50,458 bases of DNA from Cyclobacteriaceae bacterium (GCA_947458475.1 CANGZP010000009.1:1-50458), one strand, 5' to 3'. Shown: positions 1-9,059, counted from the stretch's first letter. Translations and numbers: made by a program. Notes: a model not told the origin generated them from the sequence alone.

Positions 1-42
1 TAAAATCTTGCTTCTTGTCTCTTGAATCTCGTTTCTGAGTCT

Positions 43-265
43 ACTTGGTACCTGGTACTTCGTACTTTGTACAATGAAATGAAGTCTTGTCTCTCGGCTC
101 TTGCTTCTCTTATCGTCTTGCTACTTGATTCTTGATACTTACTACTCTTTTAATATCGAATGCCGAACACCAATCGAAGAATGAAGAAGTGGGGATTTGT
201 GTGCTGACTCAAATGGTACTTCTGAAGGTACTTGGTACCTGGTACTTCGTACTTTGTACAATGAA
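43..265. repeat. 36-bp direct repeat pair in intergenic spacer
   Basis: An identical 36-base segment occurs at 43-78 and again at 230-265, both containing the words GGTACCTGGTACTTCG and ACTTTGTACAATGAA. The surrounding 1-290 is composed of short degenerate words (CTTG, TACTT, TTCGTACTT) and holds no convincing gene. Related words, inverted, recur in the leuC-leuD spacer at about 25380-25432. It looks like a dispersed spacer repeat family of this genome. No function can be read from it. Confidence 0.75.
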
Positions 266-290
266 GTCTTGCTTCAAAAAAAAAGACTAC

Positions 291-398
291 CTATTCGTAG
301 CCTTTTTTCTTTTTTTCTCTTTTTTCTTCCTTCTTCTCCTTAGGAGTCTTGGTAGGCGCCTTCTTTGTCGCTTTCTGGGTATTCATTCCTTTAGCCAT
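291..398 (-). CDS. Small lysine-rich 35-residue protein
   Basis: Reading the minus strand from the ATG at 398 to TAG at 293-291 gives 35 codons beginning MAKGMNTQK and ending KKKKGYE. About half the residues are Lys or Arg, with Glu interspersed in the C-terminal half and a proline/threonine-rich stretch at residues 14-19. There is no membrane segment or cysteine. The composition resembles small basic proteins often found next to housekeeping genes in Bacteroidota, possibly nucleic acid- or ribosome-associated, but I cannot name a family. It stands alone between a repeat-rich spacer and the beta-propeller gene, on the same strand as that gene. A biased composition and clean start/stop make it more likely real than chance, but a low-complexity accident is possible. 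Confidence 0.6.
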   Translation of the reverse strand: MAKGMNTQKATKKAPTKTPKEKKEEKREKKKKGYE

Positions 399-510
399 CT
401 TTTTGGGGGTTTAAAGGTTAACTCGTATTCCAAGCTAGGAAAATTCTAGGAAGAACCAAAATGGATACCTTCCTCCGGCCCCAATTTATAGTACCTTTTG
501 CTGTGGTTTA

Positions 511-1413
511 TCACAGTTTGTAATACCGGACGTACGCGATCCATTTTCCATCTGGAGACCAACTGTGAACATTGATGGTGCCCTGACCTCCATAAAAGGT
601 CTTCGTCAAGTCTTCAATTTTCATATTTCCTAAATTCATCATTCGCAGTTTCACGTCCTTTCCAAAAGGATGAGATCCCTTCTGGTCCTCCAAATAAGAA
701 ATGTAAACGATGTGCTGGTTGTCTGGCGAAGGGTGTGGAAACCAATTATCCAATTCATCAAAGGTGAGCTGCTCCTGGCCACTACCATCCACTTTCATCC
801 GGTAAACGTGCATTTGACCAGTTCGGTGGGAATTGAAGTAAATCCATTGTCCATCATACGAATATTCTGGACCATCGTCCAAACCCGGTGAGTTCGTAAG
901 TCGAATCTCTTCACCTCCTACTGTAGGGATTACATATATATCCCATTCTTCTCCTCTATTGGCACAATAAGAAAGGAAATTTCCGTCAGGACTGATTCCG
1001 TGCCAGTAACTTGGATATGCGGGGGTGATCAACTTTGGTTGCCCTCCCTCCATCGGTAAGGTGTAAATTCTGGAGCCTAAACCCTTGTCATTTTTACTGA
1101 AAACGAGTGTTTTCCCATCAAAGCTGAGTCCGTGATCATTGTTGGCAGAGGAAACAATGCCTTCATGGATCCCCCTTGATTTTTCGCCGGTTAAGCTGAT
1201 TTTTTCTAATAAACCACCGGCATTGATCAATAAAAAAGTGCCGTCTCTGGACCAATTGGGAGCCTCAAAATGTCTATTCTCGCGCAGAATAATTCGTTCT
1301 TCCCCAGATTGAACGTTTAAAATTACGAGTTCACTCGCTATGTTTTGCTGAACTTGTGCAAACCCTGGTATTCCAAATAGAATGGATAGGCAGATTCCTA
1401 CAATTTTTCTCAT
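511..1413 (-). CDS. Secreted TolB-like (PD40) beta-propeller protein
   Basis: The 300-residue product starts with a signal peptide (MRKIVGICLSILFGIPGFA, cleavage near residue 19-20). The rest is WD40-like PD40 blades: SRDGTFLLI (about 55-63), SFDGKTLVF (97-105), SPDGNFLSY (141-149), SYDGQWIYF (185-193), a degenerate SPDNQHIVY (229-237) and a terminal SPDGKWIAY. This matches the family of periplasmic TolB-like propellers, which bind partners and have no known catalysis. There is no attached peptidase or C-terminal sorting domain, and only about six blades. It is a single gene; the next gene upstream, selD, ends at 1465, and the 51-base gap has no clear terminator. Its partner is unknown. Confidence 0.8.
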   Translation of the reverse strand: MRKIVGICLSILFGIPGFAQVQQNIASELVILNVQSGEERIILRENRHFEAPNWSRDGTFLLINAGGLLEKISLTGEKSRGIHEGIVSSANNDHGLSFDGKTLVFSKNDKGLGSRIYTLPMEGGQPKLITPAYPSYWHGISPDGNFLSYCANRGEEWDIYVIPTVGGEEIRLTNSPGLDDGPEYSYDGQWIYFNSHRTGQMHVYRMKVDGSGQEQLTFDELDNWFPHPSPDNQHIVYISYLEDQKGSHPFGKDVKLRMMNLGNMKIEDLTKTFYGGQGTINVHSWSPDGKWIAYVRYYKL

Positions 1414-1464
1414 GTAAATCTTTAGTAGTTTGATTTACATGAAGTTAGATCAATTTACTTTCAA

Positions 1465-2505
1465 TTAATTGACCACTTCTATACAGAAACTGTGCTTTGG
1501 TGTAAATTTTCCAATCTCCCAGAAATGTTGTTCATGCAGGTGCATCGTTTCCACAAACCAGGCTTTGTCCTCTGCTCCCACTGAAATAAGTAATCCTCCA
1601 CTGGTTTGAGGATCGCAGAGTGGAACCAACTCCATTCCCTTGACGCCACTAACTTTAGGTGAATAGGCATTCCAATTTCGGTAAGTGTTGTCTGGAAAAA
1701 CAAACTGTGACATGTAATCTTGCACTCCTTCAATTAACGGTAGGGCCTTGAAATCTAGTTGCAGCGAGAGATCAGCTCCCTCAGCCATCTCTAGGGCATG
1801 TCCTAACAAGCCAAATCCAGTTACATCCGTGAGCGCATGCACTTCTTCATGATTGCCCAACACTTCCCCAATCTTGTTGAGCTGGCAAGCCACCTCAACT
1901 AAGTTTTGGTAATCTTTTGGATTTATTTTCTGACGCTTCAGAGCCGTAGCCAATACGCCGATACCCAAGGGCTTGGTCAAAAAGAGTAGGTCACCTTCTT
2001 TGCTCCCAGAATTCTTCTTTATTTTTCTAGGATGGATAATTCCATTGACGGATAAGCCGAAAATAGGGTCCTTTGCTGCAATGGAATGTCCACCTGCCAA
2101 CTCAATTCCTGCCTGGCTACAGGCCAATTTTGCTCCCTCCAGAACTTTCGCAGCCAATTCTGGTGCGAGTTTCTCCACCGGCCAACTTAATATGGCATTG
2201 GCGAATAGTGGTTTGCCTCCCATCGCATACACGTCTGAGATGGCATTGGTGGCAGCGATACGGCCAAAATCAAAAGCATCATCCACAATGGGAGTAAAAA
2301 AATCTACCGTGTTGATCAGCGCCAGATCTTCGGACACTTGATACACAGCAGCATCGTCCTTGGAAGAATTGCCGACCAAAAGGTTGGGGTCCTTTTGAGA
2401 GAATGAACCACTTGCTTGCAGAATTTGATCTAAGACTGCTGGTGCGATCTTGCACCCGCAACCTGATCCTTCGCTCCAGTCCGTGAGTCGGATGGTCTGT
2501 TCCAT
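1465..2505 (-). CDS. selD: Selenide, water dikinase
   Basis: This 346-residue enzyme makes selenophosphate from selenide and ATP. The N-terminal loop GSGCGCK carries the catalytic Cys16 and Lys19 (counted from the chosen start), matching Cys17/Lys20 of E. coli SelD, so it is the cysteine form and not a selenoprotein. The ATP/metal-binding aspartates are present (KDDAAV, VDFFTP, AISDVYAMGG, LTDVTGFGLLGHA). An in-frame ATG at 2550 would add 15 residues that lie inside mnmH; the ATG at 2505 gives the family length and sits 4 bases after the mnmH stop. It is cotranscribed with mnmH, the one selenophosphate user visible here. No selA, selB or tRNA-Sec is seen in the window. Confidence 0.96.
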   Translation of the reverse strand: MEQTIRLTDWSEGSGCGCKIAPAVLDQILQASGSFSQKDPNLLVGNSSKDDAAVYQVSEDLALINTVDFFTPIVDDAFDFGRIAATNAISDVYAMGGKPLFANAILSWPVEKLAPELAAKVLEGAKLACSQAGIELAGGHSIAAKDPIFGLSVNGIIHPRKIKKNSGSKEGDLLFLTKPLGIGVLATALKRQKINPKDYQNLVEVACQLNKIGEVLGNHEEVHALTDVTGFGLLGHALEMAEGADLSLQLDFKALPLIEGVQDYMSQFVFPDNTYRNWNAYSPKVSGVKGMELVPLCDPQTSGGLLISVGAEDKAWFVETMHLHEQHFWEIGKFTPKHSFCIEVVN

Positions 2506-2509
2506 TTCC

Positions 2510-3532
2510 TTAAGGTTTGGTTTGTAAAAGTAAGTTGACTTGATCCTCAAGCGCTAAGCCTACCAAGTTCAAGTGAATAGTTTTTGAAACTTCATGACGG
2601 TCTAGGTCATAAGTGTAAGTCTTATCGTAATACTGCAATAGGATCGGAATCCAGATTTCAGGTTGATGGGCTTGAATTGCTTCGAGCGCCTGCTTGGTTC
2701 GATCACCTCCGAGTCGCTTTTGAAGTCGTAGCACTGCAGCCGATAATTCCGCCTGATCCAATGCAGCATATTCGCTTGCAATGTGTGCCATACGTTCGGC
2801 ATCCGTTTTCTCAATTTCTATGCGTGGACTTTGTGTCAGCTGCAAATAGAAGGAATCAGGAAGGATAATTCGCCCAATTCGCCTGCTTTCATTTTCAACC
2901 CAAATGGTTTGGTGTAGATTCATCACTCGTAGTTGCTCGGCCAAAAGGTTCTCAAATTGCTCTACCGTCGGTTGGACAGGCAGTCCAATCGCCCCAAAGG
3001 ATGAGCCTTTGTGATTGGCCATTCCCTCCAAATCCACGACTTGTTCGCCTCGTTCTTTTAGCTTTTGAAGCAATACTGTTTTGGCAGCACCCGTTTTTCC
3101 TCCCAATACGAGCAGGGGATAGGGCTCCCTTACCTCATTAAAAGTGAAGGTGCGGTAGGTTTTGTAGCCTCCAGCCAATCGGTACACTTCAAATCCCACC
3201 TGGGTCAAAAGCCAGGAGAGGATCTGACTCCGCATTCCCCCACGCCAACAATAGAGCAATATTTTTTTGTTGGGAAAATTACGGAGTGCTTCCCGTTGAA
3301 TGAGGTGAAATCGAGGACCCACCAATTCAAATCCCTTTAGCGTTGCTTTTTCAGGACCGGCTTGCTTGTATAAAGTGCCTACTTGAATTCGTTCGGCATT
3401 GTTGAGGATGGGGATGTTGATTGCCCCAGGAATATGACTTTGGGCAAACTCACCCTCACTACGCGCATCTACGAGGGGTAGTTGTTCGCGTAATGTCCAA
3501 AAATTTTCTAAGGTGAGTGAGACTTCAGCCAT
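2510..3532 (-). CDS. mnmH: tRNA 2-selenouridine synthase (MnmH/SelU)
   Basis: The 340-residue enzyme replaces sulfur by selenium in (methylaminomethyl-)2-thiouridine at the tRNA wobble position, by geranylation then selenation. It has an N-terminal rhodanese domain (about 1-125) with the active-site YCWRGGMRS, catalytic Cys95, followed by a P-loop domain with GGKTGAAKT (144-152). Both parts match the family. It is the first gene of the mnmH-selD pair, with its stop 4 bases before the selD start. Selenium would therefore be used here for tRNA modification; selenocysteine use cannot be judged from this window. Confidence 0.95.
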   Translation of the reverse strand: MAEVSLTLENFWTLREQLPLVDARSEGEFAQSHIPGAINIPILNNAERIQVGTLYKQAGPEKATLKGFELVGPRFHLIQREALRNFPNKKILLYCWRGGMRSQILSWLLTQVGFEVYRLAGGYKTYRTFTFNEVREPYPLLVLGGKTGAAKTVLLQKLKERGEQVVDLEGMANHKGSSFGAIGLPVQPTVEQFENLLAEQLRVMNLHQTIWVENESRRIGRIILPDSFYLQLTQSPRIEIEKTDAERMAHIASEYAALDQAELSAAVLRLQKRLGGDRTKQALEAIQAHQPEIWIPILLQYYDKTYTYDLDRHEVSKTIHLNLVGLALEDQVNLLLQTKP

Positions 3533-3547
3533 GGAGATGTGAAAGAT

Positions 3548-3579
3548 AAAAAAAGCCGCAAAGATTACTTTACGGCTTT
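3548..3579 (-). terminator. Intrinsic terminator downstream of trxA
   Basis: On the minus strand a 12-bp stem (arms 3579-3568 and 3563-3552, one U-G wobble, loop TAAT) is followed by a T run (3554-3548). It lies between the trxA stop and the mnmH start, so trxA is probably transcribed separately from mnmH-selD. Confidence 0.75.
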
Positions 3580-3599
3580 AGCTTAGGATCGCAAGAAAA

Positions 3600-3920
3600 T
3601 TACAGTTGCGCATCCAGTTTTTGTGCCAAAACAGCCTTAGGAACAGCGCCTACTTGCTTGTCTACGATTTCACCTCCTTTAAAAAATAGGAGAGTAGGGA
3701 TGGAACGAATACCAAAAGCCTGTGCTACAGAAGGGTTGGCATCAACATCCACCTTTCCAATCACTGCTTTTCCTTCGTAATCTCCTGCCAACTCTTCTAC
3801 TACGGGACCAATCATTTTGCAAGGACCGCACCATTCTGCCCAAAAGTCAACAAGGATAGGTTGGCTTCCAGAGATGATTTCTTCAAAGTTTGCGTCGGTA
3901 ATTTCAATTGCTTTTGCCAT
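3600..3920 (-). CDS. trxA: Thioredoxin
   Basis: A 106-residue single-domain thioredoxin for cytoplasmic disulfide reduction, with the redox motif WCGPC at residues 30-34, the buried Asp in PILVDFWAEW and the cis-proline in IRSIPTLLFF. Its length matches E. coli TrxA. There is no signal peptide. It lies between dnaE and mnmH but has its own terminator and a candidate -7 box (minus strand 3956-3949, TATATTTG), so it is probably a single-gene unit. Confidence 0.96.
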   Translation of the reverse strand: MAKAIEITDANFEEIISGSQPILVDFWAEWCGPCKMIGPVVEELAGDYEGKAVIGKVDVDANPSVAQAFGIRSIPTLLFFKGGEIVDKQVGAVPKAVLAQKLDAQL

Positions 3921-3948
3921 GGGATGCTTTCAGGTAAGGTTCTTTTTT

Positions 3949-3956
3949 CAAATATA
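3949..3956 (-). promoter_or_regulatory. Candidate -7 box for trxA
   Basis: The minus strand reads TATATTTG, an exact match to the Bacteroidota TAnnTTTG element, 29 bases upstream of the trxA ATG. I see no good TTTG at the expected upstream spacing, so this is a half-site call only. Confidence 0.35.
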
Positions 3957-4031
3957 TCAGCAAAATGCAATTGAATCCGAATAAGTTCCGTTCAATTTTA
4001 ATTAATTGCTGATAGGACTGAATTTTTTAAG

Positions 4032-7000
4032 TTATCGATCCATGATTTTGTAGGCTACTTCAGGGAGCAGCTTTAATTCTTTGATTAATTCTGCGCTGGG
4101 ATCAACCTTCATTTTCTTCGAAAAAAGCTCCAGACTGATGTTTTCTTGCTGGTCCAAGACCTCAATATACAACTTTGCATCCCCCTTGTATTTTGTGGTG
4201 ATGCTTTCCAATTTCTCCATAAGGTCAAGTGTCAAATCATCCAAATTGATATTGACTTTAAGTCCCTTGATCATGCGTCCTCGAACTTCACTGAGTAGGG
4301 AGATCGAATTGATTTTAAACTCCAATTCATTCTCGTTGCCCCATTTCTTTTGGGCTACCCCTCCGTTGATAAACAAGAACCAGCCCGTCATGAAGTACTG
4401 CTTAAACTTTACATAATCCTCCCCAAAGAGGAAGAAAGTGAAGGTTCCGTGGTAATCTTCCATGGTGAGCGTGCCGAAAGGCTTACCATTTTTGGTGGTC
4501 CGGTGTGCAAAGCTTGCTACAGATCCCGCTAGACGCAACTCGTTTTTCCCTTTTAAAGCATCCAGGTCGTTGAGTGCAGTCAAAGTGGCATTGGTAAAAG
4601 AGTCGATCTCCAGCTTGTACTGATCCAAGGGATGCCCAGAGATGAATAAGCCCACTACTTCCTTCTCAATGTTGAGCTGCTGAATTTGTGAAAATGGCTC
4701 CATTGGGGCCACGGATGGCAATGGAACTTCCGCGGTGCCGCTACTTCCTCCAAAGAGGCTCACCTGCGCACTGTCTTCTTCTTGTTGTATTTTCTGTGCG
4801 TAGCGGCTAGCCTTTTCAATCAGGCTCACATCTCCATCGGGAGCCTCCAAGTATTGCCTGCGGTGATGCTCTTTGAAGCAATCAAAACTACCTGCCATGG
4901 CCAAGGCCTCCATGGACCTTTTGTTGAGAGTACGGGTGTTGACACGCTTGGCAAACTCAAAGATGTTTTTGTAAGGGCCCTTGCTGATTCGCTCCTTGAT
5001 GATTTCTTCCACTGCTGCAGTTCCAGCGCCCTTGATGGCAGCCATGCCAAAGCGGATTTCTCCTTGGGCATTTACCGTAAACCCACTTTTGGATTCATTG
5101 ACATCTGGTCCCAACACTTGTATCCCCATGCGTCTGCATTCTTCCATAAAGAAGGTCACCTGGGTGATGTCATTCATGTTGTTGCTCAACACGGAAGCCA
5201 TGTATTCGGCAGGATAATGGGCCTTGAGGTAGGCGGTTTGGTACGCAATCCAAGCGTAGCAGGTCGAGTGCGATTTGTTGAAGGCATAGGATGCAAAAGC
5301 CTCCCAGTCCGTCCATATTTTCTCCAGTTTTTTGGTATCATGCCCTTTGGATGCTGCCTGCTCCACAAATTTGGGCTTCATCTTGTCCAATACATCCTTC
5401 TGCTTTTTTCCCATTGCCTTTCGAAGCACATCGGCCTCACCTTTGGTAAATCCGGCAATTTTTTGGGAAAGCAGCATGACTTGCTCCTGGTAAACGGTGA
5501 TTCCGTAGGTTTCCTCCAGGTACTCCTTCATGTCTTCCAAATCATAAGAAATAGGCTCTGTGCCATGCTTTCGTTTGATAAAGGAGGGAATGTAGGCCAA
5601 AGGTCCTGGTCGATAGAGGGCGTTCATGGCAATGAGGTCAGCAAAAACCGTCGGTTTCAACTCCCGCATGTATTTCTGCATTCCCGGACTTTCGTATTGG
5701 AATATCCCGACAGTTTCTCCTCGCTGAAAAAGCTCGTAGGTCTTTACATCATCTATCGGAAAAGCATCTGCGTCCAGCTGAATGTCGTGTCGTTCCTTGA
5801 TGATTTTGATGGCGTCCTTGATCAGGGTAAGGGTCTTCAACCCCAGAAAGTCCATTTTCAACAAGCCTGCGGATTCCACCACGGCATTGTCAAATTGGGT
5901 ACACACCATGTCTGAATCCTTGGCCAAAGCCACAGGAACGAAGTTGGTGATGTCCGAAGGGGTGATGATGACCCCGCAAGCATGGATGCCAAGGTTACGG
6001 ACGGATCCTTCAAGAACGGTGGCTTGGTTGATGGTCTTCGCGGAATCGTCTAGTCCTTGCGCTATTTTTATAAGCTCCTCCGCCTTTTGAAGTAGTTCTC
6101 CCTGCCCCTTCAATTTGTCCAAGAGGGCAGGTCTATTTTTGGCAAGTTCAAACAAGGTTTTGAGCTTGATGTCTGGGACCAAATTGGCCAGCCTTCCAGC
6201 TTCTGGGAGCGGTAAGTTCAAAACCCGAGCAGTATCGCGAATCGCAGATTTGGCTGCCATCGTACCGTATGTAATGATCTGTGCCACCTGGTTGGTCCCG
6301 TACTTGTTGATTACGTAATCGATAACCGCTTGGCGACCTTCGTCGTCAAAGTCAATATCAATATCGGGCAAGGATACACGGTCTGGATTTAGAAATCTCT
6401 CAAAGAGGAGGTTGTAGGCAATCGGATCCACGTTGGTGATGGCCACGCAATAGGCGACAGCAGAACCAGCAGCAGATCCTCTTCCTGGGCCTACAGACAC
6501 CCCCATGTCACGCGCTGCTCTTGTGAAATCTTGGACAATGAGGAAGTAGCCTGGATATCCTGTGTTTTCAATGGTTTGTAGCTCAAAATCCAGCCGTTCT
6601 TGTATTTCGGGGGTGAGTTCGGGGTATCGCTTTTTTGCACCCTCATACGTAAGGTGGCGCAAATATGCATTTTCACCACGTTTGCCTCCATCTGCTTCGT
6701 CTTCAGGATGCTTAAACTCATCTGGGATGTCAAACTTGGGCAATAACACCTCCCGAGCAAGTTTGTAGGCCTCGCATTTCTCTACGATTTCTTGGGTGCA
6801 GTGGATCGCCTCCGGCAAATCCGCAAACAGCTGTTTCATCTCCTCTGGGCTTTTGAGGTAGAACTCATCGTTGGGAAAGCCAAATCTAAATTCGCGGCCT
6901 CGCTTGCCTACATACTTTTTAGGTTTTTCCAAGAGCTCCCCATCTTTGACACAAAGTAGGATATCATGTGCCTTGGCATCCCCCTTTTCGTTGTAATAGG

Positions 7001-8330
7001 AGTTGTTGGAGGCAAAATACTTCACCCCATATTTATGGGCCAACTCAAGCAATACCTCGTTGACTTTATCTTCTTCGGGGACCCCATGTCGGTTGAGTTC
7101 CACGTAAAAATCATCTCCAAACTGCTCTTTCCACCAGACAAAGGCTTCCTCTGCTTGCGTTTCGCCCACATTGAGGATGAGGTAGGGGATCTCGCCCCAG
7201 ATGCCTCCGGTGCTGGCAATTAAGTCTCCCTTGTACTGGGCAAGGAGTTCCTTGTCGATCCGGGGTACGTAATAAAATCCTTCCGTATTCGCATAGGAGG
7301 CAAGCTTGGCAAGATTGTGGTATCCTGCTTTATTTTTCGCCAATAGGACGGTTTGGTAGCCATCGTCCTTGGCCGCTTTGTTTTTTCGATCTCTACACAG
7401 GTTAAACTCGCAGCCAAGGATGGGTTTAATTTCTTTGGCCATCGCTTCCTTCACGAAGTGAAATGCTCCCATCATGTTGCCGTGATCGGTCATTGCGAGT
7501 GCGCTCATGCCCAGCGCTTTTGCCTTGGCGATAAGGGTAGGTATTTCGGAGGTTGCCTGCAATACGGAAAATTGCGTGTGTACATGCAGGTGCGTGAATG
7601 GGCTGTCGTTTGTGGCGGCTACTCCTACAGGCGTTGATTTTTTAGCGGCACCCGCTGTTGCTGCTTGGACTTCTGTAGTGCGCTGCGCAAAATTGGCTTC
7701 TGCGAGAACAGGAGCCTCGTACAGCACCTCCTCTGAGGAGATTCCAGGTTCTGGGTTTTGTACCTTTTGTGCGATCAACCCAAAAAAGCAGCGGGCAGTA
7801 GCGGCCACATCGTAAGCAGCGTCGTGGGCATCCCCAAATCCTTCGCCAAAAAGTTTTTGGTGCAACTCGGTTAGGGTAGGCCATTTGAACTTGCCTCCTT
7901 TTCCGCCAGGGAGTGCACAGAACTGGGTAGAAATGTCCTTGGTGTCAAGCTCTGCCATGCCCTCAAAGGGCATTACGAGCGCGCCACGAAGGTATTCTGA
8001 ACCGACTACATGGATGTCAAACCCAATATTATGGCCAACGAGGTACTTGGATTGGATGACATCCTCGCGAAAGATTTGTAGTATTTCTTTGAGGTCATGC
8101 CCTTCTTCCAAGGCACGCTTGGTAGAGATGCCGTGTACTTTTTCTGCATTGTAAGGGATCGTAAATCCCTCGGGGCGGATGATGTAGTTTTTGTTGGAAA
8201 GGAGCTTTCCCCGAGCGTCATGCAGCTGCCATGCCAGCTGAACCAGCCTTGGCCAATTGTCCAAGTCAGACATGGGTGCATTGTACGACCTGGGTAAGCC
8301 AGTAGTCTCCGTATCAAAAATTAAGTACAT
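4032..8330 (-). CDS. dnaE: DNA polymerase III alpha subunit with N-terminal 3'-5' exonuclease domain
   Basis: The replicative polymerase, 1432 residues, is longer than E. coli DnaE (1160) because residues 1-190 are a DnaQ/DEDD exonuclease. Motif I is DTETTG (D6, E8), motif II contains D105 (GHNIGFD) and motif III is H169-x4-D174. A linker (about 190-243) leads to the PHP domain, which keeps the metal-binding LHVHTQFS (H249, H251) and MTDHGNM. The polymerase core has PGRGSAAGS (615-623) and the catalytic aspartates D656/D658 in PDIDIDF. A C-terminal OB fold follows (RLAGSVASF region). All exonuclease residues are intact, so proofreading is probably in cis. The ATG at 8330 begins exactly at the exonuclease fold. 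It is transcribed alone, upstream of trxA. Confidence 0.96.
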   Translation of the reverse strand: MYLIFDTETTGLPRSYNAPMSDLDNWPRLVQLAWQLHDARGKLLSNKNYIIRPEGFTIPYNAEKVHGISTKRALEEGHDLKEILQIFREDVIQSKYLVGHNIGFDIHVVGSEYLRGALVMPFEGMAELDTKDISTQFCALPGGKGGKFKWPTLTELHQKLFGEGFGDAHDAAYDVAATARCFFGLIAQKVQNPEPGISSEEVLYEAPVLAEANFAQRTTEVQAATAGAAKKSTPVGVAATNDSPFTHLHVHTQFSVLQATSEIPTLIAKAKALGMSALAMTDHGNMMGAFHFVKEAMAKEIKPILGCEFNLCRDRKNKAAKDDGYQTVLLAKNKAGYHNLAKLASYANTEGFYYVPRIDKELLAQYKGDLIASTGGIWGEIPYLILNVGETQAEEAFVWWKEQFGDDFYVELNRHGVPEEDKVNEVLLELAHKYGVKYFASNNSYYNEKGDAKAHDILLCVKDGELLEKPKKYVGKRGREFRFGFPNDEFYLKSPEEMKQLFADLPEAIHCTQEIVEKCEAYKLAREVLLPKFDIPDEFKHPEDEADGGKRGENAYLRHLTYEGAKKRYPELTPEIQERLDFELQTIENTGYPGYFLIVQDFTRAARDMGVSVGPGRGSAAGSAVAYCVAITNVDPIAYNLLFERFLNPDRVSLPDIDIDFDDEGRQAVIDYVINKYGTNQVAQIITYGTMAAKSAIRDTARVLNLPLPEAGRLANLVPDIKLKTLFELAKNRPALLDKLKGQGELLQKAEELIKIAQGLDDSAKTINQATVLEGSVRNLGIHACGVIITPSDITNFVPVALAKDSDMVCTQFDNAVVESAGLLKMDFLGLKTLTLIKDAIKIIKERHDIQLDADAFPIDDVKTYELFQRGETVGIFQYESPGMQKYMRELKPTVFADLIAMNALYRPGPLAYIPSFIKRKHGTEPISYDLEDMKEYLEETYGITVYQEQVMLLSQKIAGFTKGEADVLRKAMGKKQKDVLDKMKPKFVEQAASKGHDTKKLEKIWTDWEAFASYAFNKSHSTCYAWIAYQTAYLKAHYPAEYMASVLSNNMNDITQVTFFMEECRRMGIQVLGPDVNESKSGFTVNAQGEIRFGMAAIKGAGTAAVEEIIKERISKGPYKNIFEFAKRVNTRTLNKRSMEALAMAGSFDCFKEHHRRQYLEAPDGDVSLIEKASRYAQKIQQEEDSAQVSLFGGSSGTAEVPLPSVAPMEPFSQIQQLNIEKEVVGLFISGHPLDQYKLEIDSFTNATLTALNDLDALKGKNELRLAGSVASFAHRTTKNGKPFGTLTMEDYHGTFTFFLFGEDYVKFKQYFMTGWFLFINGGVAQKKWGNENELEFKINSISLLSEVRGRMIKGLKVNINLDDLTLDLMEKLESITTKYKGDAKLYIEVLDQQENISLELFSKKMKVDPSAELIKELKLLPEVAYKIMDR

Positions 8331-8501
8331 AGGGGAATGGGAAATAAAGACTCAAAATACGGCTTAAAAAGGGAAGCAAAAAATGGAGTGACGAGAATTG
8401 TCGGAGATGAATACAAAAGCATTGATAATTGAATCCTTTAAGAAGTTTGAATCTTCAACAAGATTTTCTAATATCATCTTAGACTTTAAATCTTCTTTGG
8501 T

Positions 8502-8939
8502 ATGGCAGTGAATTTGTTTAATGTATTCCTTTTTTGGTTCTTTTTCATTGATCCTTCTTTCTTTTTGGGAAAGTGGAAACTTGAAAATCACGGCCCTATA
8601 AATAGTGTTTTACAATCTGAGGTTTTGGCAGAGTTGGAATTAGATGAGCAAAATGGGATTCAAAATGCTGCAAAATTATATTTAGATAATCATTATTTAG
8701 AATTCAGGAAGGACACAGTCTTTTGGAAAGATGTTGAATCTGGTGATAAAGGAGTGGTTGAGAAGATTGGTAAATGGCATTTAATTGGAGACACCCTCAT
8801 TATCATGGACTATGAAAAGATAGTTACCTCTAAATACTTAATTACTCAAGATGGCGAAGACGGTTTCATTCAAAGGGACATCTCCCCTAGAGGTCAAATT
8901 TCAAAAAGCCCTGTTATATACAGCAGAAATAAAGAATGA
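8502..8939 (+). CDS. Hypothetical lipocalin-like protein
   Basis: A 145-residue product with a hydrophobic N-terminus (residues 4-22, possibly a signal or membrane anchor). A beta-rich remainder follows, containing the lipocalin-like signature GKWKL (about 23-27) and a later GKWHLIGDTLIIMD strand pair (about 89-102). This resembles short lipocalin-like domains common in secreted Bacteroidota proteins, but similarity is only by pattern. It is the only plus-strand gene among minus-strand neighbours between dnaE and the DUF4143 ATPase. The region 8340-9000 is visibly more AT-rich than either side, suggesting acquisition or relaxed selection. The N-terminus is uncertain; it could be a decayed remnant of a longer lipoprotein. 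Confidence 0.55.
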   Translation: MAVNLFNVFLFWFFFIDPSFFLGKWKLENHGPINSVLQSEVLAELELDEQNGIQNAAKLYLDNHYLEFRKDTVFWKDVESGDKGVVEKIGKWHLIGDTLIIMDYEKIVTSKYLITQDGEDGFIQRDISPRGQISKSPVIYSRNKE

Positions 8940-9059
8940 GCTTTAGATGATGACTTTTTATAGCCTTGGTATAGTAGATTTATTATCGAAGGAGATTAAA
9001 GTTCGAATTTAGAAATCTAGTGCCATCTGAGGACAGAAATCTTTGAGGAGTCTTTTACT

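Noticed and set aside
132-449. 105-codon open frame on the plus strand
   Set aside because: It runs through repeat sequence and antisense to the lysine-rich gene; its Phe/Leu runs are the complement of Lys/Glu codons.
4782-5915. 377-codon plus-strand frame
   Set aside because: It is a shadow of dnaE on the other strand, with no family features.
8364-8591. 75-codon minus-strand frame opposite the lipocalin-like gene
   Set aside because: Low-complexity composition in AT-rich DNA; the opposite strand has the better protein.
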